From Deltaproteobacteria bacterium (lineage in GTDB: Bacteria; Desulfobacterota; DSM-4660; Desulfatiglandales; Desulfatiglandaceae), in assembly GCA_011051075.1 (NCBI GenBank), contig DREN01000245.1, positions 1-8,944 on the forward strand: a stretch of 8,944 nucleotides of DNA. The letters are read 5' to 3'. The first letter of the stretch is position 1, and the number at the start of each line of letters is the position of its first letter. Below, in pieces: positions 1 to 6,260 of the stretch. A program made the position numbers and the translations under genes. The notes below the pieces were generated by a model, which searched no databases, had not been told where the DNA came from, and saw nothing but the letters and a program-made list of their open reading frames with translations.

Positions 1-747
1 ATCATGTCCTCCATGACCATGCCCATCCCGGCAATAGTGGATGACGGTCTCATGAAGGTGGCCGACGGTCTCAAACAGGCGGGAAGCCTCATGTGGACGG
101 GGACCCCTATACCCAAGGACTTGAAGACAATCAAGGAAACCGGCGTGGCCCTGGCGGCCAATGTGAAGCCCCTGAAAGACCGGCCTACCATGTTCAAGGC
201 CATTGATGAGATCCAGGCCGCGGGCGTTAACTGGTTAGGGATTGAAATCGATTCAGGGCAGGGGACCAAGGTGCATGACAGGCAGATGGCCTTTGACTGC
301 TCACCGCTATCCCTTGAAGAACTCAAGGAGATCAGAAAGATGGTATCGATCCCCCTGATCTTCAAGGGGGTGCTCAGCAGGGAGGACGCGGAAAAATCCG
401 TTGAGGCAGGCGCCGACGGGATCTTCGTGTCCAACCACGGGGCCCATACCCTGGACTACCTGCCGCATCCCTTCCAGGTCATGGAGGAGATCGTCTCTGT
501 AGTAAAAGAGGAGACCGTAATCCTGGTGGACGGGGGATTCCGGCGCGGAAGCGACGCCTTAAAGGGCCTGGCGTTCGGGGCCGCACTGGTGGGATTAGGC
601 AGGCCGATCCTTTACGGACTGGCCGCCAATGGCAGTGAGGGGGTCAGAGATGTTGTCAAGCAGATGACGGAGGAGCTGAAACGGCTCATGTCCATGACAG
701 GGGCCGCCTCACCCGGGCGATTGGGCCGGGATGCCCTATTGGGGTAG
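1..747 (+). CDS. FMN-dependent 2-hydroxyacid dehydrogenase/oxidase, 5'-truncated by window edge
   Basis: C-terminal part of an FMN-binding (beta/alpha)8 flavoprotein of the lactate/glycolate oxidase family, which oxidises 2-hydroxyacids to 2-oxoacids. The reading frame is open to base 1, and the first Met (base 4) already lies inside the barrel. Family members are usually about 340-400 residues, so roughly 100 N-terminal residues are off-window. Numbering from the Met at base 4: Lys121 in FKGVLS matches the flavin-contacting lysine; SNHGAHTLD (143-151) is the family signature with the catalytic-base His145; DGGFRRGSD (176-184) and GLGRP (197-201) form the FMN phosphate site. The usual substrate-carboxylate arginine three residues after the catalytic His (SNHGxRQ) is His148 here. 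No membrane segment is visible in the part present. gltA follows after 43 bp on the same strand, suggesting cotranscription. The family is clear; the substrate (lactate, glycolate, aryl-lactate or other) and the electron acceptor are not. Confidence 0.9.
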   Translation: MMSSMTMPIPAIVDDGLMKVADGLKQAGSLMWTGTPIPKDLKTIKETGVALAANVKPLKDRPTMFKAIDEIQAAGVNWLGIEIDSGQGTKVHDRQMAFDCSPLSLEELKEIRKMVSIPLIFKGVLSREDAEKSVEAGADGIFVSNHGAHTLDYLPHPFQVMEEIVSVVKEETVILVDGGFRRGSDALKGLAFGAALVGLGRPILYGLAANGSEGVRDVVKQMTEELKRLMSMTGAASPGRLGRDALLG

Positions 748-774
748 GAATTGGAAGTTAGTGATTACTGATTG

Positions 775-781
775 AGAGGAG
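775..781 (+). promoter_or_regulatory. Ribosome binding site of gltA
   Basis: AGAGGAG lies 9 bases before the ATG at 791, a strong Shine-Dalgarno match that fixes the citrate synthase start. I see no convincing -35/-10 pair in the short gap 748-790, so gltA is probably read from a promoter upstream of the flavoprotein gene. Confidence 0.75.
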
Positions 782-790
782 TAAGAGAAC

Positions 791-2080
791 ATGAGCGACA
801 CTGCACAACTGATAGTGGACGGTAAGACATACGAGATACCGATCATAACGGGAACTGAAGGGGAGAGGGCCCTGGACATCTCCAGGCTGCGCGCCGACAC
901 CGGGCTTATCACCCTTGATCCGGGCTGCGGCAATACCGGTACGTGCCAGAGCAGCATCACCTTCATGGACGGCGAAAAAGGGATATTGCGCTACCGGGGA
1001 ATCCCGGTGGAACAGTTGGCCGAGCATTCAACCTTCAGGGAGACCGCCTACCTTCTCATCAACGGGGAGCTTCCCACCCAGGAAGAACTCCAGCGTTTCT
1101 CCGTCCGGCTTAACGACCACAGCCTGGTTCACGAGGACATGCGGGCCTTCTTTGAAAGCTACCCACGGGGGACCCATCCCATGGGCATGCTCTCCTCCAT
1201 GATAAACGCCCTGAGGGCCTTTTATCCCAGGATCCCCACACGGAGCGAGGAGGAAGAGATAAATATCACCTTTGCCAGGCTCCTCTCCAAGGTAAGGACC
1301 CTGGCGGCAATGAGTTACAAGATCTCCCTTGGCCACAAGGTGGTCTATCCCCGGTACGACCTCTCCTACTGCGCCAACTTCCTGAACATGATGTTTGACT
1401 CGCCGGTACGGCCCTACAGGATCGATGAAGATCTCGTGGAAGCCCTGAACGTGTTTTGGATCCTCCACGCCGACCATGAGCAGAACTGTTCCACTGCCGC
1501 GGTCAGGTCGGTGGGGAGCGCCCGGGTGAACCTGTACGCCTCAATCTCCGCAGGGATTTCAGCCCTCTGGGGGCCCTTACACGGGGGGGCCAACCAGGCG
1601 GTCATCGAGATGCTGCAAGAGATATACGACAGGGGCGGCGACCCGGCCCCCTTTATCGCCCGGGCCAAGGACAAAGAGGATCCTTTCCGGCTCATGGGTT
1701 TCGGGCACCGGGTGTACAAGACCTTTGACCCCAGGGCCCGTATCATGGAAAAGGTGTGCAACAGGGTTCTCAAGAAGCTTAACCGGCAAGATCCGCTTCT
1801 CCCCATCGCAAAAAGGCTGGAGGAGGTGGCGCTCAAGGACAGCTACTTCATCGATCACAACCTCTATCCCAATGTGGACTTCTATGCGGGTATCGTGCTG
1901 CGGGCCATAGGCATACCTCTTGACATGTTCCCGGTCATGTTCGCCATCGGCCGTCTGCCAGGCTGGATCGCCCAGTGGAAGGAGAGTGCGGACGATCCAA
2001 AATGGAAGATCCACAGGCCCAGGCAGATATATACCGGTCTTCTCAAAAGGGATTACGTACCTATGGAGGAGAGGGGTTAG
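791..2080 (+). CDS. gltA: Citrate synthase, type II (NADH-sensitive family)
   Basis: Condenses acetyl-CoA and oxaloacetate to citrate, the entry step of the TCA cycle, in the cytoplasm. The 429 residues match the length of hexameric E. coli-type GltA, and key residues fall at nearly the same numbers: His229 in LHADHEQN, catalytic His264 in LHGGAN, His306 in GFGHRVYKTFDPR (family signature) and Asp363 in YPNVDFY. The N-terminal beta-rich segment typical of type II enzymes is present (about 1-60). Aligned from memory to E. coli GltA, NADH-site residues Tyr145, His110, Arg163 and Lys167 are kept, while Arg109 is Asp and the reactive Cys206 is Val. NADH inhibition is therefore plausible but may differ from E. 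coli. The start is set by AGAGGAG 9 bases upstream. The gene converges on icd with 39 bp between stop codons, and a GC-rich hairpin begins at its own stop codon. Confidence 0.97.
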   Translation: MSDTAQLIVDGKTYEIPIITGTEGERALDISRLRADTGLITLDPGCGNTGTCQSSITFMDGEKGILRYRGIPVEQLAEHSTFRETAYLLINGELPTQEELQRFSVRLNDHSLVHEDMRAFFESYPRGTHPMGMLSSMINALRAFYPRIPTRSEEEEINITFARLLSKVRTLAAMSYKISLGHKVVYPRYDLSYCANFLNMMFDSPVRPYRIDEDLVEALNVFWILHADHEQNCSTAAVRSVGSARVNLYASISAGISALWGPLHGGANQAVIEMLQEIYDRGGDPAPFIARAKDKEDPFRLMGFGHRVYKTFDPRARIMEKVCNRVLKKLNRQDPLLPIAKRLEEVALKDSYFIDHNLYPNVDFYAGIVLRAIGIPLDMFPVMFAIGRLPGWIAQWKESADDPKWKIHRPRQIYTGLLKRDYVPMEERG

Positions 2081-2101
2081 GGGTCCCTCGCCCCGAACCC
2101 C
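2073..2101. terminator. GC-rich hairpin between convergent gltA and icd
   Basis: GGGGTT (2073-2078), one mismatch, GGGG (2080-2083), a 7-base loop, CCCC (2091-2094), one mismatch, AACCCC (2096-2101). The stem overlaps the TAG stop of gltA and lies about 20 bases past the icd stop on the other strand. Neither side carries a T-run, so it is not a canonical intrinsic terminator. It may protect 3' ends or pause polymerase from both directions. Confidence 0.45.
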
Positions 2102-2119
2102 GTGAGGTATGGGAGAGGC

Positions 2120-3388
2120 TCAGCCCATATTCTCCACAATAGCGGCCCCGAATTCAGAACATCTGACCTCCCTGGCCCCCTTCATCTGACGGGCCAGATC
2201 ATAGGTGACGGTTCTTTGGGAAACGGTCCTTTTGAGCGCCCTAACCACCAGTTCCGCCGCCTCATCCCAGCCCAGAAACCGGAGCATTTCAACCCCGGAC
2301 AGGATCAGCGAGCCGGGGTTCACCCTGTCCTGGCCCGCGTACTTGGGGGCGGTGCCGTGGGTGGCCTCGAACAGGGCGCAACAGTCCCCTATGTTGGCGC
2401 CAGGTGCCATGCCCAGGCCTCCCACCTGGGCCGCGGCCGCGTCGGAGAGGTAGTCGCCGTTGAGGTTGGGCGTGGCGATGATGTCGTACTCCTCGGGACG
2501 CAGCAGAAGCTGCTGAAACATGGCATCGGCAATGCGATCCTTTATCACGATCCGGCCGGCCGGATGTTTGCCCTGGAATCGGTCGTAGAGCTCCCCTTCG
2601 GTGAGCGTCAGGTCCCCGTACTTCTCCCGGGCCGTCTGGTATCCCCAGTCCCTGAAGGCCCCCTCCGTGTACTTCATGATATTTCCCTTATGTACCAATG
2701 TCACGCTCTTCCTCTTATGCTCCAGGGCGTACTGGATGGCCATTGAGACCAGGCGGGAGGTGTTTTTTCTGCTCATGGGCTTGATACCCACGGCGCTCTC
2801 CAGGGAAACGGTGGTGCCACCTTTGGCCTCTGATCTGGCGTTGATCAGGGTCAGAAGCTCACGGGCATCATCAGAGCCGGCCGGCCACTCAAGCCCCGCG
2901 TATACGTCTTCGGTGTTCTCCCTGAAGATCACCACGTCCAGCCTGCCGGGCTCCTTCACCGGCGCTGGAACCCCTTCAATGTAGCGCACCGGCCGTACGC
3001 AGGCATAAAGGTCCAGGGCCTGACGAAGGGCCACGTTGAGGGAGCGGAATCCGCCACCAACAGGGGTGGTAAGAGGCCCCTTGATGGCCACGCCGTAACG
3101 CCTTATGGCGGACAGGGTCTCCTCGGGAAGCGGGTTGTCTCTGCCGTACCGGTCCATGGCATTTTCCCCTGCGAAGATCTCCAGCCACGAGATCTTGCGC
3201 CCCCCGGCATAGACCCTCTTTACTGCCCCATCAAGAACGGCCCTGGTGGACGCCCATATGTCAGGCCCTATGCCGTCCCCTTCAATAAAGGGGATGACCG
3301 GACGGTCGGGCACAATGGGGCGTTTCCGCGCGTCCCACGAGATCATGTTTGAAGTATCCGGGTTTCCGGGATTCTGGCGGTGTTTCAT
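2120..3388 (-). CDS. icd: NADP-dependent isocitrate dehydrogenase (E. coli Icd type)
   Basis: Oxidatively decarboxylates isocitrate to 2-oxoglutarate with NADP+ and Mg2+/Mn2+; a cytoplasmic homodimer in this family. The 422 residues compare with 416 in E. coli. Substrate-loop GPLTTPVGGGFRSLNVALRQ (104-123) is intact, with Ser116 equal to the serine that AceK phosphorylates in E. coli. The dehydrogenase signature spans 308-329, with metal-binding Asp312 and Asp316 in NGDYLSD. NADP specificity is supported by Lys349-Tyr350 in GTAPKYAG, Val356, and Tyr396 and Arg400 in TYDLAR, all matching the E. coli 2'-phosphate contacts; NAD-type enzymes lack these. Start: GGAG (3398-3401 on the plus strand) lies 9 bases upstream of ATG 3388. 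A minus-strand terminator at 3453-3485 separates icd from the ior genes, so its promoter should lie within about 3389-3452, where I could not identify clear boxes. No aceK is in view. Confidence 0.97.
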   Translation of the reverse strand: MKHRQNPGNPDTSNMISWDARKRPIVPDRPVIPFIEGDGIGPDIWASTRAVLDGAVKRVYAGGRKISWLEIFAGENAMDRYGRDNPLPEETLSAIRRYGVAIKGPLTTPVGGGFRSLNVALRQALDLYACVRPVRYIEGVPAPVKEPGRLDVVIFRENTEDVYAGLEWPAGSDDARELLTLINARSEAKGGTTVSLESAVGIKPMSRKNTSRLVSMAIQYALEHKRKSVTLVHKGNIMKYTEGAFRDWGYQTAREKYGDLTLTEGELYDRFQGKHPAGRIVIKDRIADAMFQQLLLRPEEYDIIATPNLNGDYLSDAAAAQVGGLGMAPGANIGDCCALFEATHGTAPKYAGQDRVNPGSLILSGVEMLRFLGWDEAAELVVRALKRTVSQRTVTYDLARQMKGAREVRCSEFGAAIVENMG

Positions 3389-3452
3389 CGTCTGTTTCTC
3401 CGTAAGTCACGCTGAGATCCAAAAGACCCCAGACAGTCCGAGCTTCTAATCC

Positions 3453-3485
3453 AAAAAAAGGACACACCCTGCATGGGTGTGTCCT
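3453..3485 (-). terminator. Rho-independent terminator after iorB
   Basis: A perfect 11-bp inverted repeat, AGGACACACCC (3459-3469) and GGGTGTGTCCT (3475-3485), surrounds a 5-base loop. On the minus strand the stem runs directly into a T-run (the A-run at 3453-3459 on the plus strand). It is oriented to stop transcripts coming from iorB, leaving a transcript tail of about 200 bases after the iorB stop, and it insulates icd. Confidence 0.9.
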
Positions 3486-3665
3486 CCGGGGGTAGGAATC
3501 TGCTTGCGCAGTAAGGCTCAAGACCCCACTCGACAAAAGGCCCTCGGAGCGCAACACGCTGAAATCCGGCGTTTTCTCAGAAAAAACCGAAGACGCCGGG
3601 TCGGCCTATGCCCGCGCGCTGATCGAGGTTCAGGACAGGTGTCTTTCAGAAGCCCAGAGTCCTTT
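3484..3665 (-). other. Structured noncoding stretch between iorB and its terminator (possible 3' UTR RNA or sRNA)
   Basis: About 180 bases hold no convincing gene but several complementary segments. CCGGCGT (3566-3572) pairs with ACGCCGG (3593-3599), with an inner TTTTC/GAAAA stem (3572-3576 and 3580-3584). A second nested fold pairs CTCCG (3484-3488) with CGGAG (3545-3549), GGGGT (3489-3493) with ACCCC (3523-3527), and CTGC (3500-3503) with GCAG (3508-3511), the last enclosing a GCAA tetraloop on the minus strand. With the terminator next to it, the region could be a structured 3' UTR or a separate RNA of about 100-200 nt. I did not recognise an RNA family: no SRP GGAAGG core, no tRNA arms, and no clear 6S layout. 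Folding by eye overcalls structure, so this is tentative. Confidence 0.4.
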
Positions 3666-4253
3666 TCAGTTCGCCTTGGCCATACCCATGTCAAAGGCCT
3701 TCAGGTTCGACTCCAGAAATGCCTTCTTGGTGGAAATTGCAATAACCTTTTTCATCTCTTCGGCCCCCACAGGGATAGTGCCTGAACCGATCAGGGCACC
3801 AAGCATGACCATGTTAAGGGAGAGGGGATTTCCCACTTCTTCGGCTATGGCGTTTCCGTCGAACGAGATAAGTTTACCGACCTTGGCGCCGATGAGCTCA
3901 AGACTCTTTTCCGGAGAAGGATAGGCACCCTGGCCTATGGCAACGGTGAAGGGCGGTAGGGGATGGGTATTGGTAATAACCACCGTATCCCCGTTACACT
4001 TTCCAAGTGCCCTCAGGGTCTCCAAGGGCTCAAAACCGATGAGCACATCAGCCTCCGCACCCGAGACTATGGGGCTTGTGACATCGCCCATAAGGACCGC
4101 CGATTCCACAATCCCTCCCCTCTGAGCCATACCATGAATCTCGCTTACCACGGTGGGTATATTCATGGAGAGGGCGGCCTCTCCCAGCAGACGTGAGGCC
4201 AGCAGGTTGCCCTGCCCCCCCACGGCGATAAATACCAGTCGTTTCGTTTCCAT
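3666..4253 (-). CDS. iorB: Indolepyruvate:ferredoxin oxidoreductase, beta subunit
   Basis: Smaller subunit of the two-subunit enzyme that converts aryl-pyruvates (from Trp, Phe, Tyr) plus CoA to aryl-acetyl-CoA and CO2 while reducing ferredoxin; cytoplasmic and oxygen-sensitive in known members. The 195 residues form one 2-oxoacid oxidoreductase gamma-type domain, the usual IorB length. Family landmarks are VGGQGNLLASRLLG (11-24), the glycine-rich nucleotide/CoA-side loop, and SEIHGMAQRGG (37-47), characteristic of IorB. No cysteine clusters are present, as expected, because the Fe-S clusters are in IorA. The start is supported by GGGAGG ending 6 bases before ATG 4253. The gene follows iorA by 14 bp, clearly the same transcript, and a strong terminator lies downstream. 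Related gamma domains occur in pyruvate and 2-oxoglutarate oxidoreductases, but pairing with an IorA-type alpha subunit settles the call. Confidence 0.94.
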   Translation of the reverse strand: METKRLVFIAVGGQGNLLASRLLGEAALSMNIPTVVSEIHGMAQRGGIVESAVLMGDVTSPIVSGAEADVLIGFEPLETLRALGKCNGDTVVITNTHPLPPFTVAIGQGAYPSPEKSLELIGAKVGKLISFDGNAIAEEVGNPLSLNMVMLGALIGSGTIPVGAEEMKKVIAISTKKAFLESNLKAFDMGMAKAN

Positions 4254-4267
4254 AAAAAGCCTCCCTG

Positions 4268-6118
4268 TTACTCTTTAAGTGGTAGAATTGCGTTTTCAGG
4301 ACAGACCTGGGCGCAGATGGAACAGCCCACGCAGAGGTTTTTGTCTATTTCCACCTGTTCGCCATCCAGGTACATGGCCGGGCACGCAAGCAGGTTGATA
4401 CAGTCACGGTGATTCTTGCACTTCTTCTGGTTCACGTAGAACGGTTTTGATTTCTTGAACTGTCCGGTGGCCTTTGCAAAGAGGGGGCACAACTCCTGTG
4501 AAATGATAACCGATATGCCGTCATACTCCATGGTGGCCTTCACCGCTTCTATGGTCTTTTTCAGCTTAAAGGGTTTCACGACATGAACGTCTTCCACACC
4601 CAGCCCCCTCACCAGGTTTTCGATAGAAATACGGGTCCTTTCAACGCCCAGAGGTGTGGTGTCCACACCGGGATGGATCTGATGGCCGGTCATTGCCGTT
4701 GTCCCATTATCGAGGATTACAAGGGTAAACTTGTGGTTGTTGTGTATCGCGTTGACGAGTCCGGTGATACCTGAATGGAAAAAGGTGGAATCCCCTATGA
4801 AGGACACGACCTTCTGATCGGTGGCCCGGGAAAAACCACACCCCGAACTCACGGAGGACCCCATGCAGATAACAAAGTCAGCCATGGAAATGGGCGGAAG
4901 AAGGCCCAGGGTGTAACATCCGATATCGGTGGGATAAACAGTGTCAGTGCCGTACACCTGTTTGACCGCGTAGTAGGTGGCCCTGTGGGGGCATCCTGCG
5001 CACAGGTTGGGTGGTCTTCCGGGGAGTGCCGGCAGATCTGAAGTATTAACCACCACGGATGGCTCGTAATCCACGTCAAAATACCCGGCAACGGCCTTGC
5101 GAACCATGCCCGGGTCATACTCGTAGAGCCGGGAAAAGGCCCCCACCCCCTTTCCCTGGATCGGGGCTGAAATACCCTTTTCCTGCGCCAGGGCCCTGAG
5201 TGCATCTTCGTTAATGGGCTCCAACTCCTCAACCACCAAGACCTTATCCCTTCCCTTCAGGAAGTCGGCGCAAAGGCCCTTTGGCATGGGCCATGAAAAA
5301 CCAAGCTTCAGGATACTTACCTTGTCGCCGATCCCCAGGTCGGAAACGGCGTCCTTCACATAGTTGAAGGCCGCTCCGTTTGCCACAATCCCCCATTTTC
5401 CATCACCGATAACCTGGTTGTATGGGCCCTGTTCAGACTTCTCGCTTGCCTGATCGTACTTTTCAAGGAGGAGCTTGTGAAGGTTCCTGGCGACGGCCGG
5501 CACTGCCACAAAGTGAAAGGGGCTCTTTTCAAAATGGGCCGATGTCTGGATGGGCTTTAACTCCCCGAGACGCACGGCCCCCCTTATGTGGGCCAGCCTG
5601 GTGGTGGTCCTGATGATAACCGGGAGCCCCAACTCCTCGGACAGGCCAAAGGCCTCCGCGGTCATGTCCTTCATCTCCTGTGTATTGGTGGGCTCTAACA
5701 TGGGAAGGCTGGACAGCCGAGCGTAGTAACGGTTGTCCTGTTCGTTCTGGCTGGAAAAGAGCGATGGGTCATCCGCGTTGATGATGACCATTCCCCCCTT
5801 GACACCCACATAGGCCAGGGTCATCAGGGGGTCGGAGGCCACGTTCAGGCCCACGTGTTTCATGGTTACAATGGTCCGCAGGCCGGCAACAGCCGCCCCG
5901 GCCCCCACCTCCAGGGCCACCTTCTCGTTGGTTGAATACTCAAAGTAGAGATCGGATTCCATGGAGATCCTGAAGAAATTTTCCGGAATCTCCGAGGAAG
6001 GGGTTCCTGGATAGCATGTGGCAAAGGATACCCCCGCTTCCAGGGCCCCCCTGGCAATAGCCTCGTTGCCCAGGAGAAGGACCTCTTCTCCTGGAGCGTC
6101 TATCAATAATTTGTGCAT
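4268..6118 (-). CDS. iorA: Indolepyruvate:ferredoxin oxidoreductase, alpha subunit
   Basis: Catalytic TPP and Fe-S subunit, 616 residues, full length for IorA. The N-terminal pyrimidine-binding domain has the CYPGTPSSEI loop (35-44) and a TPP-activating glutamate region near Glu65-Glu70. The middle transketolase-C-like domain is about 240-350. The pyrophosphate-binding domain has CAGCPHRA (373-380) and GDSTFFHSG (442-450) followed by LDNGTTAMTG (469-478), the Mg-TPP motif. A C-terminal ferredoxin domain (about 560-616) carries a complete CVGCSICAQVCP motif (596-607). The other motif reads CKNHRDC...CP (Cys567, His570, Cys573, Cys579): its second cysteine is histidine. A GGGAGGG site 6 bases before ATG 6118 supports the start. 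iorB follows after 14 bp; the acyl-CoA ligase lies 142 bp upstream on the same strand with no terminator between. The physiological direction (oxidation or reductive carboxylation) cannot be read from sequence. Confidence 0.96.
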   Translation of the reverse strand: MHKLLIDAPGEEVLLLGNEAIARGALEAGVSFATCYPGTPSSEIPENFFRISMESDLYFEYSTNEKVALEVGAGAAVAGLRTIVTMKHVGLNVASDPLMTLAYVGVKGGMVIINADDPSLFSSQNEQDNRYYARLSSLPMLEPTNTQEMKDMTAEAFGLSEELGLPVIIRTTTRLAHIRGAVRLGELKPIQTSAHFEKSPFHFVAVPAVARNLHKLLLEKYDQASEKSEQGPYNQVIGDGKWGIVANGAAFNYVKDAVSDLGIGDKVSILKLGFSWPMPKGLCADFLKGRDKVLVVEELEPINEDALRALAQEKGISAPIQGKGVGAFSRLYEYDPGMVRKAVAGYFDVDYEPSVVVNTSDLPALPGRPPNLCAGCPHRATYYAVKQVYGTDTVYPTDIGCYTLGLLPPISMADFVICMGSSVSSGCGFSRATDQKVVSFIGDSTFFHSGITGLVNAIHNNHKFTLVILDNGTTAMTGHQIHPGVDTTPLGVERTRISIENLVRGLGVEDVHVVKPFKLKKTIEAVKATMEYDGISVIISQELCPLFAKATGQFKKSKPFYVNQKKCKNHRDCINLLACPAMYLDGEQVEIDKNLCVGCSICAQVCPENAILPLKE

Positions 6119-6180
6119 GTTTTTCCCTCCCGATTGCTTTCTGGTTTAAAAAATGTTGACAATCCGATCGTCTTGTAAAC

Positions 6181-6218
6181 GGTCTGAAAGTCGAATCTCC
6201 GAGAAATACCGTCAGACC
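6181..6218. promoter_or_regulatory. Inverted repeat upstream of iorA (possible operator or leader hairpin)
   Basis: GGTCTGA (6181-6187) and TCAGACC (6212-6218) form a 7-bp inverted repeat with a 24-base centre that contains a further TCTC-G-GAGA match. It sits about 65-100 bases before the iorA start codon, in the 142-bp gap behind the ligase gene. There is no T-run, so termination is unlikely. A regulator-binding site or an mRNA hairpin are both possible; I saw no convincing -35/-10 pair for a separate iorA promoter. Confidence 0.3.
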
Positions 6219-6260
6219 ACTGACCACCCAGGATAATCCTCAATCCCCCAATTTCTCAAT

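Noticed and set aside
2102..2746. Open frame of 214 codons on the plus strand opposite icd
   Set aside because: It lies wholly antisense to a clear isocitrate dehydrogenase, its translation is rich in Gly/Arg/Pro with no recognisable motif, and it has no ribosome binding site. It is a shadow of GC-biased codon use.
3484..3665. The foldable region as a 6S, SRP or tRNA gene
   Set aside because: There is no SRP core motif, no tRNA T-arm or acceptor pairing, and the arrangement of stems does not give the 6S central bubble within one long closing stem. It was left as an unassigned structured region.
3499..3924. Plus-strand frame, open through the iorB-icd gap, whose gap part reads like protein (AYARALIEVQDR)
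   Set aside because: There is no start codon with a ribosome site in the gap part, and most of the frame is antisense to iorB. A decayed gene remnant cannot be excluded, but the sequence gives no family match.
6156..6161. Perfect TTGACA on the plus strand upstream of iorA
   Set aside because: No acceptable -10 box follows at 16-18 bases, and any transcript would run antisense into the ligase. Treated as chance.
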